DNA of 64,000 nt from Liolophura sinensis (taxonomy: Eukaryota > Mollusca > Polyplacophora > Chitonida > Chitonidae): contig NC_088303.1 of NCBI RefSeq assembly GCF_032854445.1, positions 25,709,265-25,773,264 of the forward strand, written 5' to 3'. The number at the start of each line of letters is the position of its first letter. Position 1 is the stretch's first letter. Shown in pieces: positions 10,530 to 24,396 of this stretch. The position numbers and the translations under genes were made by a program. Under the pieces are notes generated by a model. It was not told the DNA's origin, ran no database searches, and saw only the letters and a program-made list of their open reading frames with translations.

Positions 10530-11312
10530 GTAAGTGGTGTGATGGGTTCAGTTTTGCATCTTTTTACCTTATAAGTACATGTTAGCAGAAAATTGTTGAC
10601 CATACTGCGGCCTGTCTGAAATTTATTGCGACTAATACTTGTCTGTTTAGTACCAAAACAACGCCACAACTGTAATGCGTTGTGCATTCAGTCTTAGAAC
10701 ATGACTTTGGGTGATGAGTTTCAACAGTCAAACAATGGAAAACCATCGTGAATGTTTGGCCATCAAAATTACTGTTTTGTTTTGTCTACCAGATTCAGCG
10801 CTAAAAAGTGCCTAGCTGTAAAGAAGTGTCGACTTTGAAGTTGATTTGAAGTCTTGTAAGACTGTTGAAATAAAAGTATGGAAATTCACAGCGGAGGAAT
10901 CAGGGGTCGATTAAGTATCTGACTTAAGTCAATATTTAAAATCTCTTCACAATTCTTAGTTTTTGGCACTGGAAGTTGAAATTTTGGCCCGTATATCTTA
11001 AGACAACATTTATGAGGTGGTCAAACTTTCAGTTACTATGTCCTAAAAAAAAGCCTCTAAAATCATATTTAAAATTTTGAAACAGTCAGAAATGGCTTTG
11101 TGGAATCGGCATCTGGCATGGAAAGGGAGAATCATACAAGGAGCCCCCTTACAGATTCATGTGGTATACATTTAACCTTTTGCTGCGTATATTACCCCAT
11201 TCACTGATGTGGATCAGAGCTGGTTACCCACCTAGAAGACTTGCGTGCATACGTGTAAGTGTCGGCGTGAGCTTGTTGGATCACAAGTATATACATGCGG
11301 CTTGTACACTAC

Positions 11313-11459
11313 CTAAAGCGTGGATCCTCTGTAGCAGCCTTCTCCATGATTCTCTGGAAGACTTCTCCTTCCAGAAGGGGTACATTCTGTGTCAGCACAA
11401 ATTTTGGATTTTTCAACTGGTTTCTGACCGTGTATTTCACCATAGGGCCAGGGCTGGAA
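11313..11459 (-). CDS. cobalamin-binding protein, exon opening the beta domain
   Basis: A 147-base exon (phase 2 in, phase 2 out) with acceptor CAATTAAG at 11461-11460 and donor TTTAG/GTAGTG at 11312. It encodes PGPMVKYTVRNQLKNPKFVL, then NVPLLEGEVFQRIMEKAATE and DPRF. A V.YTVRN..... strand followed by V..G.....VMEKA...D..F is how the beta domain begins in intrinsic factor. The exon joins in phase to 10249-10379 (AG plus G gives Arg, then FTAYY). The reading frame used here differs from the longest open frame in this stretch, which I consider a shadow. Confidence 0.65.
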   Translation of the reverse strand, partial: FQPWPYGEIHGQKPVEKSKICADTECTPSGRRSLPENHGEGCYRGSTL

Positions 11460-11696
11460 CTTAATTGGAGATAAAACAAAATTAATACAAATACCTATGT
11501 TCATAATAATTTATATTTGTATTTTCATTATCTGCACAACTTTACGTTCTTCTGCATGGAGAAGCCATCTAAATATAATGCAATCTATGCATCAAAAAAG
11601 ACGGACGTCCCAGGTCAGTAATCACAAGGCCAATTCCCAAAACGACGTTTAACTTGACACAACTTACTAAAGAACTATAAGGAAGTATATGTATAC

Positions 11697-11856
11697 GGAA
11701 AACGAAATTGGGACTGAATCACACGGCTCTCCACAGTGCTTGAAACTCCTGCATGATGGGTTATTCTCAGGGGAATTCCAAGCGCAGCTAGGCAGGCGTT
11801 AGCAAAAGAATCGGGGGTCTGTCGTTTTAAGTTTGCTACTGCATTCCACCAGTTAC
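11697..11856 (-). CDS. cobalamin-binding protein, putative last alpha-barrel exon
   Basis: The minus strand encodes GNWWNAVANLKRQ then DSFANACLAALGIPL, which resembles a helix pair of the alpha6/alpha6 barrel (pattern ...L..QQ.DGSF.NA..TALA..AL). With acceptor GTGATAG at 11858-11857 and a weak donor TTTTCC/GTATAC at 11696, it joins in phase to 11313-11459. Resemblance is modest, the Gly of DGSF is absent, and the donor is poor, so this is tentative. Earlier exons of the gene were not found up to 20 kb. Confidence 0.4.
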
Positions 11857-12755
11857 CTATCACTGTCATTGTACAGTGAATTTGTGATATTCAAGGCAAT
11901 AAGTAACACTGGAAACCAGGAAACCATTCATGTCATATACTTTGTATGTCCGATCATTTAAGTCAGTTTAAAGAAAGTACAGAAAACATGGTTTTTGGGA
12001 AAAGGGGTAAGTAAATAACATCTGACTTTACACCCTACTTTACTTTATTCCGTTTATGACTCACAGAATTCATAGGGGTCCAGTTTAGACCCCATCGATA
12101 GGTTGCTAAATTCCAAAACTGAAAGAAACTCAATCCTGAAGCAACTTTTGAGCATAGCAGAAAATTCACTTCAGACCTAACGTAGTAGTTAGTTATTCAG
12201 GTGTCCTGGAAGAGCCACAAACTGAACTCATTCAGTGTATATCGTGATGTGGAAATGATGGCAAGCATGTCATATATCAAAATGTGTCTTATGCCACCTG
12301 CTTCATGATAATAAAAACTGCAATACAAATCACTGAGAATGCAGCTAATTACTTGTCAATAGGACAAGTGTTGTGACAGGTTTTTTTAACTACACTTGAA
12401 AAATGCTTGAACATAAGGCTAAAAACAAATACGGCAATAATGGGGACTTTTTGGAAACAAATCAAGATGTAATTGTCTTACATCACCCTGGATTTCATGA
12501 TGACTGTCCCCATGAACTAACACATTTCCAGATAATTGAACTGAACAGCTACATGTATGTCTTGAAAGTCAGTAGCCAGTATGTGTTGTGTTCCTTGATT
12601 GGTTCGTCAACCATCGTGTAACCAATCAGCACAAATGTTGTATTATTGTACAGCCTGGCGACAGGAACGACAGAAAAGAGGCGCGATTTGTGTGAATCAC
12701 TTCCTGAATTCCAACTAATTATTAGTAAAGTATTAACTCCGTCCTCCGCTACTAG
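11857..12755. other. non-coding, no gene recognised
   Basis: No exon with supported splice sites and family resemblance was found; missing alpha-barrel exons of the cobalamin binder would be expected in this direction. The plus frame at 12403-12621 has no recognisable motif. Confidence 0.35.
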
Positions 12756-13932
12756 TTTTTGAATAACTATGACGTCACCCGAGGTATTTGGTTCTTGCCG
12801 TCGAAACCGAACTTATGGACTTAATGAAGCATTATGAATAAGAAAAAGTATTCTAACTTCATTTTCCTAGCAAGAATATGAACTTCAAACATATCCCTGT
12901 GTAGAGCTTGCATGGGTTGTTAGGTGACACTGACTAAAGGCAATTCTGGTAGCGAGTATGACTGGTTTTACTGACAGCTGAATATAGGCGACTCTCTAGA
13001 AGAAATAGACTTTAAAACACAGTATATATACATTGTCGATAATACTATATATACATGTATCTCCGTTGAGCAGACGCACAGCACAGAGAGTAAAACCAGA
13101 GCACGCGACCGGTGAAATACTAATAAAGTAACCTGAGAAATACCGATACAAATAAAGTAACCTGTGAAATACGGTTACATATAAGCCATGTGCGTCTTTT
13201 AGAGCAATTATAAGTAGCAGCAGATTGCAGGCTTAACAGTGAAACACTGCCTTCTGAGAAAACAAAAATCTCCGCATTGGTAGATTTTTGTCCAGCGGAG
13301 ATAGCCGTACACAAAGCAATCAGTATCATTGTTCGATTTGGTCATAAGAATTTATACCTTTGTTATAGGCTTGCTGATTTATTTACCCCAGGCCGATTAT
13401 TAGCAGCTTCGGTAAGTTATTGACTAACTTTACCACATGTGATACACATCACATTGGAGGAAGACAAAATATCTTGAGCTAATTTTAGACTGCGCTAACA
13501 GCCACACCAGAGTCGTCGATCGCTTACTCTCACCAAGGCCCCACAAGCACTGATAGCAGGAGAATCTACAAACGTCCTGTCCATCCAAGGCGGGGTTTGA
13601 ACCCATATCTAGTAATGTGTGTCCTAGTAACTGTGAAGCAAGCGCCACCAGTGACTTTAGTCTGTTTCTTTAATCAGTCGACTATATTCAACTACCTGTC
13701 TAATCTGTTCAACTAATCTGTAAAATCCGTCATACTCGCTATCAAAATTGCCTTTAGTCAGTGACACTTAACAACATAATTTCTACACAAGAACATGTGG
13801 AAAATACATATTCTGGCTCAGAAAATGAAATTAGAGCACTTTTTTCTAATTCATAATTCCAAACTCCATCAGGTCAGTTTCAACGGCAAGAACTCATTGC
13901 CTCGGGTGTTGTCACAATTTTTAAAAGATAAT
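12756..13932. mobile_element. inverted-repeat element with arms of about 250 bp
   Basis: The left arm (12756 to about 13015) reads TTTTTGAATAACTATGACG, then TTCTTGCCGTCGAAACC, then GTGACACTGACTAAAGGCAA. The right arm (about 13660-13932) carries the reverse complement of the same landmarks in the same order. Between them is a spacer holding a SINE-like segment. No transposase is encoded, so it is non-autonomous or a foldback. The same arms recur in a different relative orientation at 45.7-46.5 kb. Confidence 0.7.
13430..13652 (-). mobile_element. tRNA-headed SINE-like element of a second family
   Basis: On the minus strand an excellent B box (GGGTTCAAACCCCGCC) lies about 50 bp downstream of an A-box-like TGGCGCTTGCTTCACAG. 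The 3' body (GATTCTCCTGC, TGTGGGGCCTTGG) differs from the abundant SINE of this window. It sits between the arms of the inverted-repeat element. Confidence 0.5.
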
Positions 13933-16900
13933 AGTGTACTTTGTAGTTCATTTTACAATACACATCCCAAGACTAGGTACATGTAGACTGCTTAAGTTCG
14001 TTATCATCATGGATTTCATTTCTGGCAGGTTATTTCTGCGAAATATTACAATCTAACCTTGTAAACATTCCTAAGAACATGTCCTGGCGCAAGAAACCTG
14101 TCCCATGAAACAGTGTACGTGTAGCGGATCGTAGGTAATTAGCAATGTTGTTCTAAGGGACATAACTCTTGGTTGTTACACAGGAGGGGAATCCCCAGCA
14201 TGTGGGTTGACGCTGAGTGAAACGATCGTTCTGATTGGTTGATCGGGAGGATGAGATTGGTTGTCCGCCATCTTCCATTAAAAGTCCTATGCCATCTAAA
14301 CAATTTGTCTCGTCTCGTCTGTGTTACAGGTAAGATTCAGAGGCCATCTGCCCCTCGGTAACACGCCATTTAGTTCTTGTTGTGTTGTAATTCCTAGCTG
14401 ATCAATAAAAACTGATATAATGCGGTTAGCTTTGAAGATATTTTTGGAAGAATAATTCCCAAGAGCGTTAAATCCTTGTTGGAATTAGTCTGAGATATAA
14501 TGCTACACTAGTATGGCAGAGTTCATAGTTTTTGATGCATTTGTATTCCATGATACAAGTAACCCAAAGAGCTCAGTGTAGTTACGTGTGTAACAATGTG
14601 ACTTTAATTTAGTCAATGTTCGAGCGGGTGTACATAAACCCGCTAGTGATTGTAGCGATTCAGGGGAGACAACTCTCAATGGCGTTTTAATTCAGGGAGA
14701 AATACTCTGTCCGGAAGTATGATGTGATATCATTGCATACGTTGTATTGAGATTGGTTGTCCGCCATCTTCCGTTAAAAGTCCTATGCCATCTAAATAAT
14801 TTGTCTCGTGTCGTCTGCGTTACGGCCCTACATTGCGCCAGATCATACGACATAATAAACAAATGCCAATGAACAGTATACATGTACAAATTACAGTAAC
14901 AAAGACATACTCTTAGCAATACATTAAGGCCTAGCCATGATACTGCATATCGATCGGCTATAGAACAGTCTTCTGCTCTAAGCACAGTTCTTATTTTTTT
15001 ATGCTGGCAACGTATAAAAACAGATTACTCTATCTGAAGTATAATGTTCAAGGGAAGAGCTATGGAACAACATTGTTTTAACATTTACGCGAGACCAAGG
15101 AAATGTTCTAACAAAATTACCAGTAGGGGTTTAGCTTTCTTTTAGTTTAGGTAAGTTTAGTATCAGGTTATGTAGGTAAAAAAATTGTTGAGCTTGTAAA
15201 GCAGGAGGAGGGTCGGAAGTCCTTCTCCTGCCCCCTGCCGTCAGCCCATGTCGGGAGCCACCGCTGGTTATAACTGTATCGTATTTGATGTGTTAACTTA
15301 ACTAAAAAGACAAACCCTACTGTTATATAATAAAACTTCCGCCACAGCCAAATGTAAAAAATTTCGCAGTTTAATCAGCATTTCTGTCCTATTAGTCGAT
15401 AGTGATAAACCCGTCCGGCTCTCCATCGAAACTGAAGGACAAGACCAACGAATTTCGACTGGGTTTCAGTTGTTTCTAGATGCTTTGTCATAAACATAAA
15501 ACCGGCGCCCAATTAAATCAGTTTTAACGAGTAATTACTTAACCCTAAAAGGGAAGTGACGCATGTGCTGCATATAGGCAGTATAACAACAACATAATAT
15601 ACTCATGCCAGCACAAAGTCTGGCGATAAGGCAGAGTTCTGTTGTAGTCATTTGCTAAAATATATATGCGTCTCACATAGCGAGCATGTACTTACAAGTA
15701 CGTCCATCAGTTGACTGACAGTTGATTAATTATTTACATAAACCTACCTGCCAAATTCACATCCTGTCCATAATATGTAACCGATCTGTACATAGGCCTA
15801 CAGGTAAAGAAAGCTACGATCTTGTACATTGTACTGTTTTATGACGGCTGATTATGTTGCACGCAGAAAACCTATATGATTTACGGTGCTCAATATATAG
15901 GCTACTAGACGCACAGCTTTTTTGTATGTCACTTGAAAAGGTACATGTAGGCACTTAGTATCGGTTATTTTAACAAACGGTATTTCAACGAAATATAGTT
16001 AACTCCTATTAAACCAAATCGCATGATATCTGCCAGTCGTATAGAAATTATCCAACATCAGTGAAGCTGTACACAGTCATACCTGATTTTCATCAGTTAC
16101 ACCATTATGTAAATTTGCTTTGACCTATAGATTACATCCTGCTCAAAAACATTTCACGTGTGTCGTATAGGGCTTACTATTACTACACATTTGCTTATTT
16201 AATGCAAACAAAGATCAACCAACCTGGCTTCACGTATACATGTTTTTGACTTTGGTGTATAGCAAACATTTACTTATTATGGATAAACCTTTTTGTTTTG
16301 GCACAAGTCTATATATTATTTTTAGTAAATTGGACATGCAGATGAATAAATGAACAAGCACTAGACCTATTATCTGACTATCTCCATAAAACAGTGATAT
16401 TTTGTCGATGTTCTATTATTGTTTTTTTTTTTTTTTTTTTTTTTTGAATGACTGATGCACGGGTAGTCTATTTGCTGAGATATTTTGTACTTAAATTATG
16501 AATTTCCCCACAATTCGGATCAGATGAAAAAATATAAAATTATAGGGCGCATGCAGTGGGAGCGAGATTTCCAAAAGGTGGGTGATAATATATATAAAAA
16601 CCTTTATATTTTACAAATGTATATATAAATTTCTAAATATCGTATAACATTTCCTACCATAAGTTCGAGTAGCTAAAATCAAGCTGTAACCACCCCATTC
16701 ACCACTACTGAAGCACAAACTTGAAAAAACTCTGGGCATGGGTTTGTCACTTCAGTTTACAAGATGACGAACGAATGCTCTCGCTGTGCATGTTAACGGA
16801 TAGACCTGAAACCGAAGTGTTGGCTTCCCACAGTAATGAAATACAGCCTAGCATAAAATACCGTGCCACAGACCAAAAGGTCTACAGTATGAATGTAAAC

Positions 16901-19854
16901 AGTCAGCAAGTCAAATGCTGCCTGACCCGTTGTTTCAAACCAATGTATGTCTAATAAAACTCATTTGAAGAGCCTCGATATCTATCCAACCGTTGGCAAA
17001 TAAACAATCAAAACACTACCAGGTTATAAATTATAAATTATATCACCAGACCGTGAATGCATGCCGACATCATAGTAATGTGTTGTTGTACTGCCTACAC
17101 GCACCACATGCGTCACTTCCATTTTAGGATTAAGTAATTAATCGCTTATACTGAAACCGATTTAAGTGGGCATTGGTGTTATGTTCATGAAACAACTGAA
17201 ACACAGTCGAAAGTCGATGGTCTTCTTCTTTAATGGAGTCCAACATGTACACAACACCCCAGCCAAATCCGTACAGCCTTGTTTTGAGTAAAGTCCCTGA
17301 CAGACTATAGTCAGACTTGTCTGTGTCCGCACTTTTGATTAGACTGATACTTATCGTATGTTATAAATGTTAGTGTAGCTGAAAGATTATACAAGCAAAG
17401 ACCGTGAAAGATTAACAGACAGGCAAAGACAAACAGACAGGCAAATAAACGTTAGCAAAACTTTAAGCTCCATGATGCAGGTAATTATTACCATTCCATT
17501 CTAGCTGAAAAAGACGCCATTTTCCGGAGGACGGTTGTTTGAAGGCCTAGTAAACTTCAGCTCCAGTACCCACTATTACCTCTTACTTTTAGATAATCTT
17601 ATACGTTGGATTACCTTTTCGAGACGCCACACCAAACGGCTCTTAGCTAATCCTACGATAAGACGTCAAATATACCACAGTTCCTTGTGTTGTTGACAAC
17701 GTGCTCTTCCTGGTTACCGCCATTAAAACTGCATAGATAAGGAAAGAATTTACACTTGCACAGACACATCCTTGCGATATAAACGCAAGTGTCAGAATGT
17801 CAACACTCTCTTTAAGTGTTAAGCTGATAAATCGTGTTAAATATTGTAAAATGTGATTGCCCACACCTTAAAACTATTAAATCCAGTAATGACTACATGG
17901 AAGGTACATAATGTTAGATTAAAAGACTTTAAACATAAAATGCCTTATATACACAAAAGAAGTGTTGTTTGACGTAAGATAATGGTACATTACTGCACTG
18001 TCTCCTTATATAAACTGTTAAATTTCTTAAACCGTAGAAGGCTTAACCTAGCATTCTGAATGTTTTCAAACCTCCACCACTGTCACCATGTTGGAATTAG
18101 CATGATTATATTTGTATAAAGTATTTCAAGTTAAGGAAAGTGTTCGGTTTAAAACCAAATCAATGTATCAGAGTGAGAGCAGGTTTGAATATTTTCTTAT
18201 AATGTAGTGCAGTATTCAACAAGAAACTCTTATCTCACAGCAACAGAAGTGAGCAGATGTGACACGGCTCAGCAATATGTAGTACTGCATGGTTCTAGAC
18301 TGCACTGCACCATACGGCGTCTACAAGTGCTGACATGAAACAGCCCACACGGCACTGAACACCATCATACAGATCCGAACCATCTGAATCAAAGATGTCC
18401 TGTCATTGCTGTGTAGTATATGGTTGATATTCTAGGGCGTGAAGAGAATGCAAATGTATGAATCTCTTTGCAGACTGATGATGATGATGGCTGTAGTTTT
18501 ATGGCGACGAGCTCCATTCTATTAAATGGGGTGCGCCAAGCCATTGGTGTATATGTTCAACAAATTATATCCATAATAGCTACACTAAATGTACCAACCC
18601 TGACGAAAACTTCAACGAAATATCTGTTTGTACATGTTCTTAACACTTTTGTATAAATAAAACTGGTCCAGTGGTACAGCTGGTACATCCAGACGATGAA
18701 AATAATTTGGTACGACCAATCAGTTGAGTTGTTACTTCCATTCCATGTATTTTCCATACACAAAGGCAGTCTTCTATTATAATACACAGGACTTACAAGT
18801 ATAAATGAAAACCATTAGGCTGACTCCACAATTCACCTGATGGATTATAATGATACATAATGCATCCCCATATACTATAACTACACTGATTGTGACCTAT
18901 ACCAAATTAGACTAAACCATTCAAAAGCAAAACAAGAAACAAAAAAACCCATAACCATGAAAATATCCGTCATTATGAATCTACAAAAGACACACGTACA
19001 TGGGCAGGGTATATAACTGGACCTAAGTAAAACATAATGTCTTCCATGCGAATAGGTGTATATCATGTGCATATTGGTATACCTTTATAAAGATACACCT
19101 TAATAAAGATGTACAACACTCATAACAATCTCACATACACAAGCATGACATGGGTAGATCTAAGCTTGGATAGAACTTAATTTTGGCCATCCATATAAGA
19201 CGTTCCAACGTTTAGATTGTTTCAGCACCTTGATAAATTAGTGTGGACCCATGGTACTAAAATTTCGGAAAGATCCTCCATGGAGATACATAAGAAAAGT
19301 GAACGGAATGCAGTTTACAGAACAAAACATTAGCATGGAAACGAGGCCAGAATGACAGACCGGCTAAGTATATAGACAGGATTTCACAGGAGTCGGATAC
19401 AAGGGGCGGGTAAACTGAACATACACTTTCATCATAAACTACTGCATGGACACCCATCAAGAACGCTTACTAAATAAATCGCGTCTCAAACTACTAAGAA
19501 ATGATAATGTACAATATCAGCTGTTTTTAGGTCATTGATTCGATATCAACGAGCTCACTGAAGAAGAACGCGACCGAGTTCGCTCAGCTCGGAGGTCGTA
19601 TTGTTCGAATTACGTGACCACAACGTCAAGCTGTGTCGGTAACCTACTGAAAATGGCCTTCGTGGCCAACGATTCCGGACTATTCAAGAAACAGACCTGA
19701 AATTATTTCTGCATGAGCCTATATATAGATAGAAATGGTTTTTCACATTAGTGAATGATAATTTACAAGAATTTCTGCCTTGCTGAAACTTACATACAGC
19801 CTGTCGACCATTGCGTCGTCACAACGGACCTAAGAGATCTATCGAGAAAGTTTA
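13933..19854. other. long gene-free stretch with minor repeats
   Basis: No exon was recognised in nearly 6 kb. A sequence of about 80 bp (GATTGGTTGTCCGCCATCTT, then ATGCCATCTAAACAATTTG) at 14252-14330 is repeated at 14750-14822. A T homopolymer of over 20 bases is at about 16423-16445. Several 60-100 codon frames exist here, none with motifs or supported splice sites. Confidence 0.4.
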
Positions 19855-20190
19855 CTATAGAGGCATTAACGTGTAAAGCTCGTTATCGAGAGAATTGCTA
19901 AGTTCATCCTCGGCATCCTGAAGAGGTGATCCTATTTCTTGCTCTTCTCCTACACCTTGAGAAGACTCCACGCCCTTGTCTGTTATTGGTTTGCTAGACG
20001 TGCGCAGATGGTGAAGCTCAGACACTATCTGCTGTTTGTAGCTCTCCACAATTTATTTTGACTGTGGATCAGTCAACCTTGGGCCGTTGACATACACGTC
20101 AACGGACACCTCGATGTTTTCTCGCGAAATCTGGATATCTTTGCAGAAGTGTATGACTTCGGAATTGCTGTCTTGGATGTTTTGCCTGCT
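19855..20190 (-). pseudogene. unrecognised gene relic, probable terminal exon with one stop
   Basis: From about 20190 the minus strand reads in one frame through SEVIHFCKDIQISRENIEVS and VDVYVNGPRLTDPQSK, meets a TAA at about 20049-20051, and continues in the same frame with IVESYKQQIVSELHHLR and an acidic, serine-rich tail to a TAG at 19855. Codon use looks coding-like across the stop and the tail has a sensible composition (GVGEEQEIGSPLQDAEDELS). A CAG acceptor-like site lies near 20190. I do not recognise the protein. It may be a pseudogene exon, a base error, or two unrelated frames. Confidence 0.35.
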
Positions 20191-22079
20191 GAGTCAGTAG
20201 ACTTCAGGAAAAAGAACTCTGAATAACATTAATACATCGCAGCGTACTTAATTAGGAGTAGACATTTTGCGAAGCTCTACATGTGATATTGTTTCTCACA
20301 AAAAAATACACAATCATAAGAACATAAATGTTAAATGTTTCATTTTAACTATACAACTGGTTTTCTATGAACTTTTGTTCTGATGTGAAGAGTAAGGTCA
20401 TCTGAAAGCTGATCGCCTCCCAGGATGCCGAACACCAGACCGGGTCACGGAGTTAACCTTCATCCTAGCGCAAATGTAAACAAGATTGAAATTTACGTTC
20501 AGTCCATGAGTGAACTCTTGTCATGAGATGAGATAAGTTGTTTTGCCCTCCGCCTTTCAGATCCCCATTATTTACTCATTACATGGTATGAACGTGTCAA
20601 ACTTCTTAATGATAGAAGCAGTAAACCAATTATGGCATCAAATTATACCACACAGTTTTAGCAATTTGTGTCTTATGTAGAATATCAATCTATTCCCGTT
20701 TTCCTTACAGAAATGGGAATGTTTGGTATCTGTTTCATATTATGGGAATAAGATATTACCTCGGCGCATTTCATTGACGTGACACAAGCATGGCCTCCAT
20801 GAATCGCAGAATTACGCTCACCCATGCACACCACTAGCATATGTTGAAATGTGTAGTATTTTGTGAACTTGGTGGCAGGGTGTTATTGTAATATGACGTA
20901 GCACACGACCTTGAAATATTCATTATTCATTTTATTACCCAAACGTAACACACTTTAAGATATGTCAAAATGAGATACGGTTTGTTCTCAATTTTCTCTA
21001 GTGCTGTGGGAATATAGTAATTGTTATAGTGGATGTAATATACACGTTATTAATACATATCTTCAGCAGATGTTAATTTTGTACTGCACAGCAAATTTTG
21101 ATGAGGTTGACAGGAAAAACTTTTCTTGTGTTTCTGGAAACTGCACAAACTATGATTTGATCTCTAGACCTCCGTTAGACCTTAAGCCGATTCGATTTTA
21201 CGCAACTTGCAGTCGATATCGAAGGGTTTGGAGATATATTTGTTACATTCAGCGTGTAAACTATAAGTTTAGCGGACATGTGTAGGAGAAACGACTGCAT
21301 AAATACATGATGTTCATTCAAACTTTTTAAAAAATATAACACGTGTTGCTTCAACATAGGTAACGTTCCTGCATGTAGACTATTTTGTATGAGGACCTAT
21401 TGTGTCTCATATATGTATGTACATCTGTTATGTTTGCTTTCATGAAAAACATATAGGTTCTGTGCTGTACTCCTCCCCTCAAAGTAAACTTTCACAAATG
21501 GATCTTTGATTTCTGGTTACTCTTATGGGTTTGATTGTAACGAACAATGCCATGTTAAATATTTTTCCTTGCAGTCTTTGGAAACACATGTACCTGTCAT
21601 TCGCGGCCTTTTTGTCTAGTTTTACGGTGAATTCAAGGTGTCTTGAGAAAAGGTCATTCGCTCGGAACCGGTCCGATATAGTTGTACTGGAAAATATCAT
21701 TGCGCACCATGCCATCCACATCAATCTCTCCTGCTAGCGTAAATCGAGGTAATATATTACGAATTCAACGGATGGATGAGGAGTAGCCTACACCGATAGT
21801 AGTTTAATCCGTTCAATATATTCTTTGCGTGGATGCTAATGTCTCGCGCTGTACACTACGCACGGGAGTAATTATTACGCCCCCGCGCGCTAGACTTGGC
21901 CCTAATTCGAATTGTCGTCCCGTGCCAGTCCGGTTCGTAATTCTTACGCTCCGGCTCTGAGTGATCGCGAGAAACGAGGGTTATAGCAAACTGCTTGCAC
22001 GTGGTAACAAGACAAGCAGTGATACTGTCACGGCAAAGTTCGCTTACATTAGATTTCCGCTCAGAAATGAGACGGTGTT
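20191..22079. other. non-coding, no gene recognised
   Basis: Short frames only. A minus frame at about 21660-21735 (EIDVDGMVRNDIFQYNYIG) looks protein-like for 30 residues but has no splice support. Nothing else is supportable. Confidence 0.35.
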
Positions 22080-24175
22080 AACAGTATACTTACACTATAC
22101 CTACAGTTTTTGCACTGATTATACATCGGAAACCTGCAATTAACGAAAACCAGAGTGTCAGACTAATGTTGTGAGATATATACGTATTACGTGTGCATTT
22201 GTATATCAAAATTAACTTTTCCGTTGCCAGTATATTTTCATGGCTGTATTTATTTATTTATTTGATGGGTGTTTTACGCCGTACTCAAGAATATTTCACT
22301 TATACCACAGCGGCCAGCATTATGATGGGACGATTCATGGTTGTATACAGCTAACGTGTCAGAGACATATACGATATAGTAGATGTATTCACAGGATGTG
22401 TTTTTTTCACCGCTACAAAAACCAATTTGGGTCCATGCAGCATGTTTAATATAGTTAAATAGTGCTCCAAATTCCCCCGAGATAATTTATACTATGCGCA
22501 AAACTGAGGGATTATGTTCACGGTATTTTAAGTCATCACATACACACAGAATATGGTATGATTTGTTTTACCAGCTGAAGACAGTGCTGGCCGCACAGGA
22601 ACAATGGGAGATTCCTTGGTATGTAGATTACGGGAGACCGATGTATAAAATGAGCCACTTTTTTACAAATTGTAATCAGAATTATACAATATTCCAACTG
22701 ATCAAATACAAATTATGCTGATTGAAGTGCATTTATCTATGCATGCATACGACATTATATCTTAAAAACTTGAATAGTTTTGTATCAGATCAAAAATATA
22801 AAAAAATATGTTGGCTTTGTGGATCAACTTACTCCGTGAATAGGGTGAGTTAATTGATCCATAGCGTGGGGTAAGTTCAGTCGTCACATACAAAAGCAAG
22901 TATCCTTTATCTATCAAAGTTTTATTTCAGTATTGTTATATTTAGTAAACTGCAGGTATTTCTGCTTGGTTCTTTCAATGTCAGACGTACACTGGAGTTT
23001 TCATTCTCGTCAAAATGACAGATAAGCAATATTGAAAAGAAAAATACCACGAAGGGCATTACAGAAAAATTAAATTACTCAGCACAACTTTACAAAGATT
23101 GGTTTAATAAAAACTAAGTGAAATAAGGTCGGCACATGTTTTTTGTAGGTCACAAATTTGGAGCCAAATGTTTCGATAAATGAGTGGTTATGAATGCTGA
23201 TATTTTCGGGGGGCAATCAAAGCTCGTCGTCTTACATAGCAGACTAATGGACTGTGTTACGTTTCCTCAATGATTTCTAAAACTATACTTAGTGAAATGT
23301 GTGCCTCGGCTCCAACCGTTTCACATATATCGATATCAGTGCGCATCTCATTTTTCATACTTGTCAACACAAACAGACGTGACCTCTCTATCAACCACCT
23401 AAATCCATTCAAAATAAACCATTGGATAAACAGGATATGCAATTCGTGACCTATTATATCAAATTTAGTAAACTCGTGATGCAATTTTCTTTGGTTCCTC
23501 GCCAAAGGTTCGCGAACAAATAAAAATTACACCACTCGTTTAATAAAACTGATATAATGGATCGATCATTGTATATCCTCTATTTATATATTCAAAGCCT
23601 TCTATTCGCACAATCGTGTTAAATATGACCGGTAGATTCTATTTCAACAAACAATGTTCAATGTTTGTATTTCAAATGAACATGAATTCTGTAACAAGCA
23701 ACCCGTCCGCCGTCGATCTACGGAAATTATATTATAATATATGCCCTTGAGACAAGTGGCCTTCTGCAATAATGTTCATTAATTCATTCATTCATTCATC
23801 TTAAAACATTATGGGATCTTCCTTTCTTCTTTACTCAGCAGCCACCAATTTTCAACACAAAGCCAGTACCGTACCCCACGCGCAACAGTAACACGGTCAG
23901 TGAGTAATCCCCCCTGACAGGCTTGTTGCAGACAAGGGTTTCGTTAGACTGCTAAGTTCGCAAGTACTAATACGTCTTTAGCAATAGGGAACCTTCTGAC
24001 CCAAGCTTCGCAGCCCGTTGTTCATTTCTGCCTGTGGGGTGAAGATTAGTGAGCAAAACGGCAGCGTGATATTTTTGCATTACGACAGAACGAGAACAAT
24101 TTCGGCTTGGACCTGAGTATTTAAACCGGTTCAGAAAATAGATACGTGTATGTAAAGGATTAATGTCCAGATTTA
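22080..24175. repeat. segmental duplication, copy A (partner at 32862-36318)
   Basis: From ACAGTATACTTACACTATACC to the stretch ATTAATGTCCAGATTTA, this copy is collinear with 32862-33913 plus 35309-36318, with scattered substitutions and small indels. It includes the same truncated SINE (22246-22330), so that insertion predates the duplication. No gene is inside; frames near 22494 and 23257 are open by chance or relics. Confidence 0.9.
22246..22330 (-). mobile_element. SINE 3' fragment
   Basis: Contains the tail and core (TTTATTTGATGGGTGTTTTA, then AATATTTCACTTATACCAC) of the abundant SINE and stops after GCCAGCATTATGATGGGA. The identical break is present in the duplicate at 33026-33105. Confidence 0.75.
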
Positions 24176-24396
24176 CCTACAGGTCCAAATTTAAAAAAAG
24201 AGTTTAAACATCATGTTACCAGGAGGGCTTCTGAGAAACGTAATGATGTCTTTAAATCCACCGAAAACAATAGATTTACTGACCTTTCACGATCTCCATA
24301 AGTTCGATGTCCTTTACAAGTGGTGCGGCTCAGCGGGGTGACGTCACAGATGGCCAACCAAAGTGTAGCTGGCCTAAATAAGCTTGGAATTTATAA
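24176..24396. other. non-coding spacer before the Gypsy element
   Basis: No homology to the partner duplication remains here. The sequence near 24158-24190 (AAAGGATTAATGTCCAGATT) resembles the ends of TTAA-flanked elements seen at 30.3, 45.2 and 63 kb. Confidence 0.35.

Noticed and set aside
21660-21735. Short protein-like minus frame EIDVDGMVRNDIFQYNYIG
   Set aside because: Only about 30 residues, stops close by, and no convincing splice sites.
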